Positions 1-13,265 of a stretch of DNA of 64,000 bases are shown here, one piece after another (the first letter of the stretch is position 1; each line of letters begins with the position of its first letter). The notes below the pieces were generated by a model. The model searched no databases. It worked only from the letters and a program-made list of their open reading frames with translations, and was not told where the DNA came from. The stretch is taken from positions 1,164,284 through 1,228,283 of the forward strand of contig OX393561.1 of NCBI GenBank assembly GCA_947652115.1. The letters are read 5' to 3'. The position numbers and the translations under genes are program-made. The stretch comes from Blastomussa wellsi. Its lineage: Eukaryota; Cnidaria; Anthozoa; Scleractinia; Plerogyridae.

Positions 1-753
1 CTCGCCCTAAAACAATAGAGTTGCGTGCTGTTATTAGGAGTTCTGAAACTTATGCTGCCATGCCGGCTGCAATGACTGTGTCATTTGAGCCATTTTGATC
101 GGACAGAACTGTAACTGGTGTACTCGGACATCGTGCTCAATAACCCAGTGCCATTGCGAAACAACTGCGTTTGCATTGGAAGGTGTAAAACATTGTCCAG
201 AAATCCTTTCCGACCACAGTCGGGCTTTGATCGGATGTTGGCAAATTTTGATCGGCCAATGCCGATGTGTGTCTGTTATTTGTAGGCTAGCCCTGGTTAA
301 AGTGTTATGGCACCCCAGTTAATGCCCTCAACAATGAGATGGAAAATAAATTAGTTCAAATTGACACATTTTTGACAAAGGTGAATTAATTATTATTTTG
401 TTCTTTTCTGTAGTTTACCTTAAAGCCTTCAATAAGTGATGACTTTTCTATCAGGGTCAGTAAAGTTGTTGAATTGTTTACGTTGGATTTGATTTTTTTA
501 CAAGTGATGTGTTTTTGTTTAGCTATGTGTAGTTCCATTTCCATGCTTCCTTCACACAAGGGGTTTGTAGATGGCGTTCTCAAAAACCAAAATATTTAAA
601 GAAATGTATGAAGCTTAACTGGAATTTCATGGAGAGGTGGTGGTGTTGGGGGGGGGGGGGGGTTGGTCTCATAGGAAAACAATCCCTTCTGTTGGGTGGG
701 TATGGATGTTTTGTGAAGTTACACCTTAACAATGGCATTGGTATGTTTGGCAG
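1..753. other. Window start, no gene recognised
   Basis: No coding exon could be chained from this stretch into the downstream RIPOR-like gene. A candidate acceptor near 410 opens only short frames that do not match the phase of the exon at 754. A poly-G run lies near 650-662. It is probably intron of the same gene, whose 5-prime exons would lie to the left of the window. Confidence 0.4.
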
Positions 754-3700
754 GTAATTGAAATGAAGAAAATCCAAGCAAATGTACAAATTGGGAACAT
801 TCTTTTGAAGTCCAGAAATTACATAAAAGCCAGACCGCAGGTAATGTTACCAAGAATTTGTTGGGTTATATAACAGTGGGTTAGTAGTTAGGGCATTTTT
901 GAATGAAATGCTTCTTGAATTTCTTTACATAATGATATGTTATTTTATCATATTGCTTGCTGTAATCAATTTTCTTAATGGCACATCAATTATCGACACT
1001 AATGGAAATTAAACATGAAAAATTATGACTCTAAACAAGATATAATGTTGTGGTTTTTATTTTAAAGTTCAAAAAGATTCTGCCTTGCTTCCTTACAAAT
1101 AATAGACAACCCAGCTTCATAAAAACTTACTGTTAAGTTATCATAATGATAATTAGTCCATGAATATAGATTTAGAACTGAGCTAAATTTCAATTATAAA
1201 ATTTTACTACAAGAAGCTATAAGATTATGATTGTTTTTTTTTAATATTCTTTTAGGTTGTCTCTGTACCTTTAAATAGCACAGGCACAATAAAACTTAAG
1301 ATGACAGTGGAGTGGAGGTGAGTAAACTATTATTTTGGGTTTCAGATGATCTTGTTATAATATTTTCCTTAAAGGGGCACTGCCATGGGGATTTTTTGCT
1401 TTTTTGGTAAAACAGCTCTAACATTATGACTAAGCACCAGGATTGTCAGTAGGTTTTTGAGTAGCAGGTTCCACCCAAAAAGTAGGCGGTTATTTTCATT
1501 TTATTTCTTCAATATCACACTCAGAACTGACCTACTAACATTCGGAGTAGCCGGGGCAGTATTCAGAATTGCCGGTGAAATTCGCCGGTTGCCGAAGCAC
1601 TTTTGCTAATGTACACAAAATGTGCCTAGAACATCAAGAGGGAGATATCAAGTAAATTGTTGAAGGAAAGCTGGGAAAGGGGAAACCTTTACTTTTTTAG
1701 CTATTTTCTCCAAGCCTCAAGGGCTGAACTTGAAAAGTCAGGAGATCTAAAGCTTTTGATTGTTTCCTAATGGCATCACTCCTTTTTTAGCTTCTGTACA
1801 CTATCATTTTTTTAAACAAATCTGAACTAGTATCTGCAGGTTTCTTTTGGTGTGCACAGGGATGTAGCTAAGAAATTACAAAGCCGTCTCACAAGCAAGC
1901 TCAGCCGGCTTTTCTGACCATTTGTACCTGGAAAATTTCTTTGAGTCTTTGTTTTGCAGTGAAATTTAAGCCGGTGATAAGCTCTCTTTCAGCCAGTGAA
2001 ATTAGCCGGTAGCCGGCCGTTAGGTACTTCCCTGTGCGCATATGTCTTTAGGCCCTTATATTTGAAATTAGCCGGTAGCCGACCGTTAGGTACATCCCTG
2101 TGTGCATATGTATTTAGGCCCTTATGTTTGAAATTAGCCGGTAGCCGGCCGTTAGGTACATCCCTGTGTCCATATGTATTTAGGCCCTTATGTTTGAAAT
2201 TAGCCGGTAGCCGGCCGTTAGGTACATCCCTGTGTGCATATGTATTTAGGCCCTTATGTTTTCAAAAAAATGCTTGTGGCAGTGCCCCTTTAACTCGAAG
2301 TTGTAAACCTTCCGATTAATAGCAGCATTTTGTCTGCTTCCAGGCCATTTTCTGGGAAGGAAGAAAACACCTTGCGCTCCAAGAGACAGAATCTATTATC
2401 AGAAGTTATCTTCATTCCAGCTGCTACAGCAACGTCGTCTGAGTTGTCTGCCAGCCCCACGGAGAAAAACAGGTAAATTACATGTGTAGAAACAAAAACC
2501 ATACCAGTCAAAGCTGGTTGACATGCCACTAGTACTACTGCTTAAACAGTGAATTTGAATTTGGCAAATTTGCCTTTCAAAGAGGGAGGAAAACCATTTC
2601 CAAGAGAAAAAGGCTTACATGTAACAGCCTACATGTGCTTCTCTAGTGGCTGTCAATCTGAGCTACCAAGGTGCGTATTAAATATTGAGTACCAACAAAT
2701 GTTCATCCACCACCCCAACCCATGAAAGGCCATTGGAAATTCTGAGGAGCTCCAGTGGGGACTAAAAGGGCCACATACATAGAGGGGTGGAGTGGGGGTC
2801 AGTGAACATACATGGGTTCAGGGGTTAGGTGAAAACTCTCTAAATTTGATCATCTTCTGTTGTTTCATGCCAGCCCAAGTGAGGTGATGGAAAACAGTGC
2901 AGCGGATGATGATGGCCGGCCTGTGCATGTAGATGAGGTAGATGTCTTGTGATTTATGAATTATGTCTCAAGGGGAGTTATAGAAATGCACATGCATGGT
3001 AAACAGTTAGGGAAATCTTCATGTTTATCATGGGCTGTAGTATTTATTGGACTGAAAAGAGAATGAAGTCAATGTCATCGCTTGCCATTTCTCCAGAATG
3101 GCCTCACCTTTCATGCGTACTCTCCTTTCATGCCATGCCACAAGTTTCATAACTAGTCTCACTTGCCGAGTCTGCAAAATAATTCACTGTTGTGTTTAGA
3201 AACGTTATGTGGCCTCTTGGCGAATCACATAATGCTGCAATTATTTAATGGACATATAGAAAGGTTTGAGACACCATTGCTTTATACAGCAGGTTGTGGT
3301 TGAAGATCTGGCAAATACGTCTGAAATGTTAGATGGTGAAGATATGAATGGGATAATTCCAGAAGAACCCCAGGAATTCCGTCATGCGACATCCTTAGAC
3401 AGCGCCCTGCAGCATCTTATTCCCACCTTGCAGACCAACAAAGGTGTGTTCATTTAACCCAAGAGTGCCAATTGGCATACAAGGTCATAACTTGGACAAT
3501 ATATGTCCAATTAATTTGAATTTTTGGCACAAAAATTGTCTTGGATAGATCTGTATTTTAAAGGCATAAAATTGCACCTCCCCCATATTTGAAACTTGAT
3601 TGACCACCCCTAGAACGTTTGAAACTTTTTTTCCTGATACGTCTGTGACATGCAACATAACTGAAATGAACCACTTCACTGAGAGCTGAAAAATAAGATA

Positions 3701-4599
3701 TAGTTAAGGAGTATACCTACTATAGACGGAGATAAACTACATATTTAATCTTTTGAGGATTAAACTAATTTCTTTTAAAACTGTAACTTTCTAGAACTTT
3801 GTTTGAGAGTTTTATGGAATTTACGTATCAACACCTTTCAAATAGTGTATGATACATGGATACCCAGTTTATATTTTTTAATTTATGTCAAATGACCATT
3901 TGCCTTGGGGGGTAAAGGGTTAAGAATGTAGAAAGTATATTATTAAAGATGAGGTTACTATTATTATTATTTTATACGTTAATACGCTTCGATCACGTGA
4001 TAACTCGTGATTGGATAACAAGAATCCTTTGTTTCACCTGAGCGCCATTTTCATGCGAATCAAAAGCATTTTCATTTGGATGATTTACTAAGAGGACTCG
4101 TTTTGAAATCGAGGCGAAAGACAACTCGGAAATGAAAACTCTTGGAATGTTTTTACTTTTGTCCTGAAAACTTGCCAAAACAGCATTTGTCCTCTCGATC
4201 GGAATTAATGTCTTTCTTTCTTCGTTTCTTGTCCATTAACCAGAAAAAAGTTTTACCAACTAGCTGGCTTTTCGCGGTCGTTATTCTTATGTTTCTTATA
4301 TTTTGTGGCATATTTTTCTTCTCGGAAATAATCGTATAGACGCTGAGAAGCAAAGTGGCTGCGGTTTGATTTGATTTGCAGTGAAAGTGTAAAACTAGTA
4401 TTGATAGTAAAAACGCTGTTACACTTATGCTGTACGATCTTTGCATTTGCAGATCAATTTCCTGAGCTTGAGGCTATAATAGCACTTTTAGAGAAACTTG
4501 AGGAGCTTGTGAAGGTACAGTATAATAAAATTTTATTTTATGAAGGACCTCCCTGAAAACCATGTATTTACGTGACGGGTGCTTCCTCCTTAAAGATTG

Positions 4600-4635
<36 letters not shown>

Positions 4636-5143
4636 GTTATTGTTATTGTTATTATTATTATTATTATTATTGTTATTATTATTATTGTTATTATTATTAT
4701 ACTATTCTCTCCAGTTTTGAGGTGTTCTACTGGGTTTAGTTAGTTATGTCTCAGCCACTCACCGCAGCTCAGAGACACAACACTAACAGGTGGGCAGTTC
4801 CAAGGATGGCCGATAACTGTACACCTCCCATGAATTCAGGTACACCTAGCATTCCATAAAAGGTCTTAGCTCTTTTCGTTATGCTTCCAAGAGCACCAAT
4901 AACAACAGGTATTACTGTTACTTTCAAGGCTCCATGAATCCTTCTGATCTCAAACGCTATTTCCTGGTACTTTTCCACCTTCTCCTCCTCGGTCCTGATG
5001 ATGTTCTGGTCGGCTGGCACAGCTATGTCAATAAGTGTCCATTTCTGTGTATCCTTATGCATTGAAGTGATATCTGGTCGATTATGCTTCAGCATCTTAT
5101 CTGTGAAAATAGTCATGTCCCAGGTTATCCTCACTTCTCCATT

Positions 5144-5175
<32 letters not shown>

Positions 5176-8100
5176 TAATACGTACCATATTTGCAATGCC
5201 TTGTGAAGACTAAAGTTTGTTTTGGTCTTATTTGGCTTTTGATGAAGTCAGAATATTGGAAACTTGGCATGTTGCAGTGTATAATTTTTAAATCAAATAG
5301 GTATTGTGTAACACTGCAAATAAAAAAGATATACTTATAAACGTTTCTGTCATCTTGAAAAGCTTTCATATGTCAGGACAGCCCGTCTTTGATTTAACTA
5401 CGCCTTCCTTTCCCCACTAGAAATGTTCTTTGTCAATATCTTCCATGTCCCTATCCGTGTAAAGCTTTCATGTGGCAGGACAACCTGTATTGATTCATCT
5501 ACTTTTTTTTCTTTTCCTCGCTAGAAATGTTCTCTGTCAAGATCTTCCATGTCCCTATCCGTGGAAAGCGCGTTGGAGAGTTTTGACTTCTTAGAGCAGG
5601 ACGCAGCGGACGAGGCTGAAAGTACGCCCCGTAGTACCGCTAGTGGGGGAAGCGGTTGTCACGATACAGGCTATAACAGTACCGATGACTATAATAAAGA
5701 CTGTGTCGGGGAGGGTTCGTCTGATGCTAGTTACATTGTAGACTTTATGACGTCAAATCACACGGACCGTGATCCCAGTGGGGATAACCGGGAAATAAAC
5801 GGAATGGAGGAAAGCGCATCTCAAAACGACGGCCAACTTGCACATGGAGAAAGTGCTGATACAAACTCTTTAGATGATTCACCAAGCTGCATTTCTGATA
5901 TATTTTCATCGCCGTCATTAACGCAGACAGTTCAGAAATCAGCGAGTGTAGATATTCCCTCAAACACCAGCTCTCCACGAAAAAGGCTTGAGGGAGGAAG
6001 TGAACTGTCAGAGGAAAGCCCTGTACACAGCAGTTGTAAGACTCGATCTTCTCGGGCTACAAGCCCTAATCTTTCTTCATCATACGGTCCGGAGGCGACA
6101 GTTGGAAACAAACTATTGGACAAGGTAATTTATCAGTCAAATCGAAGCTTCAAAATCCCCCCCCCCCGGGCAACCCCCCGGGCATTTCAGTTTTTGGAAA
6201 ATTTGTGTTCAAATTCCCCCCTCCCCGGGCCAAAAAGCCGTTCAAATGCCCCCACCCCCGGGAAAATTAATAAGCGACCAGATTACCGTTTCAAGGTATT
6301 TGTAGCGCCTATTATGCTTCTAAAGTCGAGATCAACCGGAGTAATCAAACTGCCTAAGAACCCAAACATCTGTTGGTGCAGTTTTAGCGCCGAGAACGCG
6401 ATAAAATCTCTACCACTAAATAGCTACAGGACGCCTAAAGCCTCAGTCCGTTGCTTTTTAATCAAGCCACCAAGAAGCTGCAATCTTTTCCTTTAAAATC
6501 CTCAAAACTCGCCATGTCGGCCTCCGTCATAATTTATCAACGCACGTGGAATCGCCGGGACACGTAACATGAAATCGAGGCCAACGTTCAAATTCCCCAA
6601 ACTATATGAGTAAGGATATAATTTGGTTTTATCAACTGGGTTGATAATGTCAATTGGCCACTGTAAAGAGATTCAAGAGCTGACGTTTCGAGCGTTAGCC
6701 CTTCGTCGGAGCTCCGACGAAGCTGGAAGCACCAACTACAAACCAATTGTCCGAGATACGGTTTAAAATGATATTTTCGTAAGCAGTCGCAAGAGTTCTG
6801 CAAAGAAGATCTAGTTTTTGTAAAGCCTGCGTAGCAAGCATTCCCCCCTCGTCCACTTTTTACTCTCGCCCCAATTTTCGCGCCGCCAGATATTACGATA
6901 ATAGCTCTTCGCTCGCTTGAGAACGCTTGCCACTCGGGCTGGTTTTTGAACGGATCCAAGAAGTTTTAAACAGTGGTTTCATTTTGTGGGCCGCTAGTGT
7001 ATGAGGACTTATTTCACTTGAAGTTTTATTCGTGTATGCTAGGAAAATAAATAACCCGGAGAGGTTCATTTCGCTTTTTTAACAGCTCAAGGTTTACAGA
7101 GTCATTCTTTTTGACGGCAGTTAGGCCGTTTCGTGATCGTTTTAATGGTAAACCACTAATTAGCTGATAACTTATTTTCGCGACAACGACATTCTTGCTT
7201 GAACAGGAAACTTTTTATTAATAAGTTATGTGATAATTAACGATGGCGCAAAACTATTTACAGTGAACGGTTCTGGTGATGGATTTGGTATTGCGATTCG
7301 GAGAAATTTCGAACTCTGAGCACATCTAGTTCGTCCTGTTTTATAAGAATGGTTTTTCGTAGACGACCATTTCTTTCGACCGGGAACTGTTTTTTGTCAC
7401 GCTGGCTATCCATAGGTTTTATGTTGTTTCACTGATCTTTTTCAGGTTCTGCTTTGCCATTTACAATTTTGTGAAGAATTATCTGGGGTATGTGTAGTTT
7501 ATTTGATACACTTCGAAAACAGCAATTTAAAAACATCGCCATTTGAGTGATTCACGGCAATCTCGATTGCGTTTAGTTCTAAATTGAGAAAATGATGCCT
7601 TACTTGTACTTCATTTGAAAGCATGCAAGGGAAACTTCTTATTTGCGAAATCCCAGTTTGTTTCCCGTTTGCTCAATCCAAAATGGCCGAGAAGTCAGGC
7701 GCTGATTGGTTAGAATGTTCAGTTGGAGTGGTCTTTTAGTCATATTTCCCCAAACTGGAGATTCCACTTTTAAGCTCACATTTCTGACATAAATTATTGC
7801 TATTTTCTTTCAGCACCTCGGATCTTTTGGACCCATGAAGTACAAGGTTTGTGCTTTGTTTTTACTTGCAAATGTTCAAAAGTACATAAGCTAGATTTAT
7901 TTTTTGAATTTACAGTACCTAGACAGCTAATATCTTTCAAAGTTCTAACTACGATGGAAAAAATGCAGGTTTTGAGCCTTGAAAAAATTTCGAGGTGCAT
8001 TCTTGCGAAATGTAAAATCGGAATCGAGAGAAAACGAGAACAACATTTTTCAGTTAAATTATCAAAATTTTAAAAATAAGAAGCTACGCAAAATCAAATA

Positions 8101-11100
8101 CAATACATTGCTGTTGTTTTATTTAGGCTTTGGTACATCACTGTGTTTGGTTTTGGTATTTTACTGACCGGTAGTGTGCTTAACCTGTTCCTAGGAAATG
8201 TCAGCTCTTTCTAAATTCCGACAGCAGAGGGACGTCCTCGGTACACTTATCAAGTTCATTCTGTCAACTGATCCAATTGGTAACTTTACGCTTCAGCAAA
8301 GTGAGTTCCATGGTGGCAAAAACCCAATGGGGTGCAAGCCATTAGTAATCACTCGAATAGAAAGCGGGGAGGAAGGCATGTTTGACTTTGGCTTGTTGCA
8401 AGTCCTCCCTGCTTGGGAGGGGTGTTGGCTTTAGTGTACTAGACTGGGAAGTGAGTGGCCTGGCTTTGAGCTTTATTTAGGCCCCATTTCAGCGACATGT
8501 GTGGTATCCATAGCGGCCTTGGTACTTTTATTGTTCTTGAGCAAGATAGTTATGACTAACTTCACAGTGCCTCTTGTATAACATTGGAGCCGCCAAAATA
8601 TCGGCGAAACCCTACAAACTTTGCACCCATTTCGCTCCAAATTGCGCTGCGTTTTATTATTGCCAGAAAATTGCTGTGCTGGCTTCGGAATCAGTGTGAA
8701 TTTTTCAGTACGTAGTTTAGTTGTTGCGTATTCTCAGCTGTCATTCAATTACTTCTTAGTTAATCCACGGTTGTCCTCAAGTCCCACGTTGTCTTCACTT
8801 TGGGAGAAAATTTGCCAGGGCTCGGTAAGCATCTTAATAGCTCCTTACTATCCTGTCTGCCTCGCAGGATCGTCACGCAATCCTCTGTGGTAAAGAGGAC
8901 GCGTGACTTTGTTAATTTTACAGTAACCAAGGATCTCGTTTCTTGTTGTTGTTGTTGCTGTAGTTATTGTTCACGACAGCTGGTCAACTTGTCAGCGGGT
9001 TCGAAGACACTTACAAGAAGCAAATAATTCAAAGTTACAACAGAGTGGCCGATATAGGTACGTACCCAGATTCAGGATACACCCGCTCAGATTTCTCTCT
9101 TTGTTGGTCCTGCTTTATTGGGATTTCAATCTGGTTATAAATAGTTGGACGCAGTGAAACGCTAAAGGGCTGTGTCACAATTCAATGGGTCAGTTTCTTA
9201 GGATATTTGAAAAAGGATATTCGAGAATGCTTCCTAGAATAACTCATTTCACCATATTTTCAAGAAAAACCTGATTTACATTTACTTTCAAACTCACTTA
9301 CATTAGCGACTATAATACTGGTTTCGTCAATTGACCTCGTCAGTTGGTAGCAGATAAATGAAGAAGTAATGATTTAGCAAAGAGGAACCTTGATGATGAT
9401 CATTGAGACAGATAACGGGGGGCAATAATTTCCGGGCCCGCGTTTAGGGCTCGGAATACTTTTAGGGGGGGGGGGGGGGGTGGGGGGTCGGGCTAGCAAG
9501 ACTCTTGGGCTGTTAGCCGGAGAGGGCCTAAACTTTTTTGGGCCCTCGCCAATACTGCCGCCCACTCCCCCAAATAGTTAATGAGTGCTCCCTTATAACT
9601 GCTCATTGCATTTTTCATTTACGATGTTATTGTTTAAATCATGATGATAGCCTTCTTACATTCCCTGCTTATTTGGCTAGTCCTATCGTTGGTATTTCAA
9701 GGGCCAGCATATTATTGTTGATTCCTGATCATTGGTGTTGGTTTGCAGTTTTTCCTGTTATTGTGGCGCGTGTTATCCATCAGGATCCAGGTTTAACTGA
9801 CGTTCAGTCTGAACAGGATGAAGTTGTCACTGTGTTTCAGTTTGAACATTACTTCATGGACTGTTGCAGGTTAGTGAGCGTATCAACATCGAAATTCTCA
9901 CAACTAGCCTTGCAAGAAATGTGAGGTAATCAGTAGTGAGAACTTATATTTCAAGCCTGTTGGAAGCCATGCGGGCCTTCCATTCAGGGTATAACTCAAT
10001 GTCCCCTTGTTAATACCTGCCTGTATTGTGACTCTCTTGCAGGCCCAACCTGTCTAAGTATATCGACGAGGTCGCTTATGAACGTAAGTAGACTCTTTCT
10101 TTCTGTAAATTACAATATATACATGCATCATATGGGCAATAAGGCCATGTTGTCTGTCACATAGAATTGGAAGTCACCACAAAACACAGTAAGCTAACAC
10201 GACACCCTCTTAACCTCCTGCGCAGATGTTCTATTCTTTTGCACTAATTTTGGAAATCGAGGAGGGATTTATATTGGGGTCTTTCATTAAGATGAAGACA
10301 AAGAAAAGCCTTCAGTTTTTGTATTCCCTTTACTTAACCTCTTTAACTTTATTGTCTGCAAATTCCGGACCCTTTCGTCTGGTCCTACGACAGGATAACG
10401 CAGTATTTCTCCCGTGCTTTTTGACAAGTACTTGTTTTCTTTTCGTTTTCAGTCGTGATCAGTAAGCGTCTTCGATCGCCTGAGAAGGATGCCGTTGTAG
10501 CACAGGTAAACAAGCGGAGTAGGAGTTTCTTTTCAATATTCTAGTAGCATTTTGTCCTTGTTCTTTTAGTAACCCCCAGCGATGGTTCGTATGTAGCGTT
10601 GCGTTTTTGCGCCACACAAAAAAAAACGGATTTCTCATTGGAATAAAGGACCTTATCGTTTCAGTATTGAAAGGCAGTCTCTAAAAAATGCCTGAAATTG
10701 GAAACACGCAGATGAATGGTAACCCAGTACTGAAATGGCCAGGTCACCAAGAGATTTCCATAGCTCAGCTGGTTAGAGCGCCCAACTCAGATGGGGACTC
10801 GGATGTTTTCTTTGTTTCACACTCTTGACAAGTGAACATTCCATGATTTAGCAACAGGATGGGAACGTCAGTCGAGGACGGCGCGCGCATCAGATAGCCA
10901 ATCAGAAGTCGAGAAAGAGTCGGGTCCAGACTATTATGCGCACTCCTGGCCTCAACTGACGTTCCCGTCCTCTTGCTGAATTCGAATTTTAATAAAGATA
11001 AGAAGATCGAGTGAAGTGACAGTCTCATCTTGTGAATTTTTACATTGTGTGCATGTTTACTATGTTAAGGAGAGGGGGGGGGGGGTCTACCTGAAAGCTT

Positions 11101-13232
11101 TTCCGTCATTTTAAATGGGTTTAATGCAAATATCTCGTTTGCGTTTCAAGGAATGCCAAAACCCTTCACTCAGAAAACTAAGCAATGTTTTGTGGTGTTT
11201 TGTAAATTTTTGGATATATTTTGGGGGAGCGAGGCAAATTGGGAGAAATAAGAAACAGTGAAGTTTTAATGAAGTTTAAAAATTCGAGTTTGTATTTCAA
11301 AATTACAATATGCACATCCAAACAGTCCCCCTACCAAGCTGGTTGCTCTTGGGTGGGGGTCAACTGTCTGTGGGTGTTTCAAAACTAATTTTTTCCTTTT
11401 AAACCTACTCTAAACCTCTAAAAATTTCATTCAAATTCAGGTAGACCCCGCCTTAAGGTCATTCGCGCGAAAATTTTCTAATTTTCTGATTTTTTCGTGA
11501 GACTTTCGCCACTGTAAGATAATGAGTTACTAATGCAAGAAATGTAAAAAAAACCGACTTCCTTTTGGGAATAACATGCCCTGAAGAATCTGAAAAATCG
11601 TGCTTCGTTAGCGAACATGGCTACAGTTTCTGTAAGCCCAAAAATACTGCAAATAAATCTCCGAAGTCTCTGCCAAATGTTGTTTAACAGGACCCATTAA
11701 GTGAATTTATTCAATTGGTCTGGTTCCTAAAATAAAAAAATCGTATTTGGCGACCACATTTCCACTCGTCTGATCTTTAATCTTTGATTAGGATAATTGC
11801 CTATACTTTACACTAATCCGGCAATAGGCAGCGGCAAGATGGCAGAATTCGATGTCGTGTGGGCAGAAAACTTGAAAAATTTAAACTTCCCACATTGATT
11901 TTTTGTTCATTTCGGTCGAGAATTGTAAATAGAATCAGGGGTCACGGACCATTTAAGAAAGTAAATTACAAGCAAAATTAACGCAACGGCTTCTGGCCCT
12001 TTGCTTTTCCTCAGCGCGCGTGCTGCTTCTTTGTCCTGAGTGTTCTCGATCTTGTTACAAACACCTGTCATTTTGGGGGCATCACGGCCTTTCTATTTTT
12101 TGTGGCATTCTTTCATTTCAGTTATTTTATCATGATGCTGGGAAATATTTATTGAATGTTGTCTCTGCAGCTGAAGCAGTACACAGAGATTCCATTGTCG
12201 AAGACGTGTTTTTGTTCGGTGCTTTGTCTTTTGCTGGATGGTGATTCTTTTGTGGCACAGGCAGCAGGTACGAGAACAATTTAGCAGAACAGACAGAGAA
12301 ATTTAATGTTGTACTATATGTCAATGACATGGGTAGGAAAATTAACAAAGAACCCTGTCTTCTTTACGCTTCTAAAATCGCCAAGAAAATTTACAGGAAC
12401 CTTTTTTCAATGTTCTCGCCAGTCTCGTCCCCAGAGCCCTTTTCGTTTCTCTTAGCCGGTGGGCCTTTGCGCGAGAATCGAAGGGCTCTGGGGAATTCCA
12501 GGACTTGAAGGTCTTCATGTATGTAGTATTGATGTTTCTACAAGCTGCAACATGGCGACCTGCGAACATTTTGACTTTCGTTTGAGATTTCTTTGTTCTC
12601 AATCTTGTGTTCCCATACCCAGTATCTAGGAAGATCGAAGGGACCTCTGCTCGCAGGGTAGTGTCCCCTAGCCCCACCGGCTAGGGGGAAACGAAAAGTG
12701 TTATGAGAACGAGAATGTGCTCTCGCCTTGTCGAGACCCTAGCCCAGTCTTTTTCCGCCGCCTTTTCTCTTCACTAACCGAGAGCCACTAACAGGCTATA
12801 ATGTACTGTGTTGATTTAGTTTTACTTTAATTTCCAATAGAGGCGTATTTGCTTCATTTGAAAAAGAATAGTGACTTGAGAAAGAAGGTACGTAAGCTCT
12901 AACAGTTGCGTAATTTTGTTTTATCACTTACCGGTGTTTCAATATTTGACAGTTTTGTGCGGATTGTTTTATTACAGGCTATTGGTTTAAGCATCGAATC
13001 CCTCGAGGAGTCCGAAGAGAGACTACGTGAAGGAGCATGCGTAGCTCTGACAGTTCTTCAGGTACGTCAAAGCTGGCCAATCGCAATAACGAAAGAATAC
13101 AATGAACCAATCACAGGCGCGTGCTAAGCGCGGGAAATCGCTCATAAGCCATGTCGTGTTCGTCTTCGGTGTAACCCAGATTAGAAAAAAAAAAGAAAAA
13201 AATTCTGCTTCAATTTGTTGAAGAATTTTAAT

Positions 13233-13265
<33 letters not shown>

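Noticed and set aside
1996..2319. 107-codon repetitive frame
   Set aside because: A by-product of the 66-bp minisatellite inside a MITE.
6125..6496. Continuation of the exon 5525-6124 frame
   Set aside because: A good donor (GTAATT) is at 6125 and the continuation crosses C-rich repeats; the next exons join in phase from 6124.
10748..10800. tRNA gene
   Set aside because: Only an A-box-like stretch is present; no anticodon arm, B box or acceptor stem.
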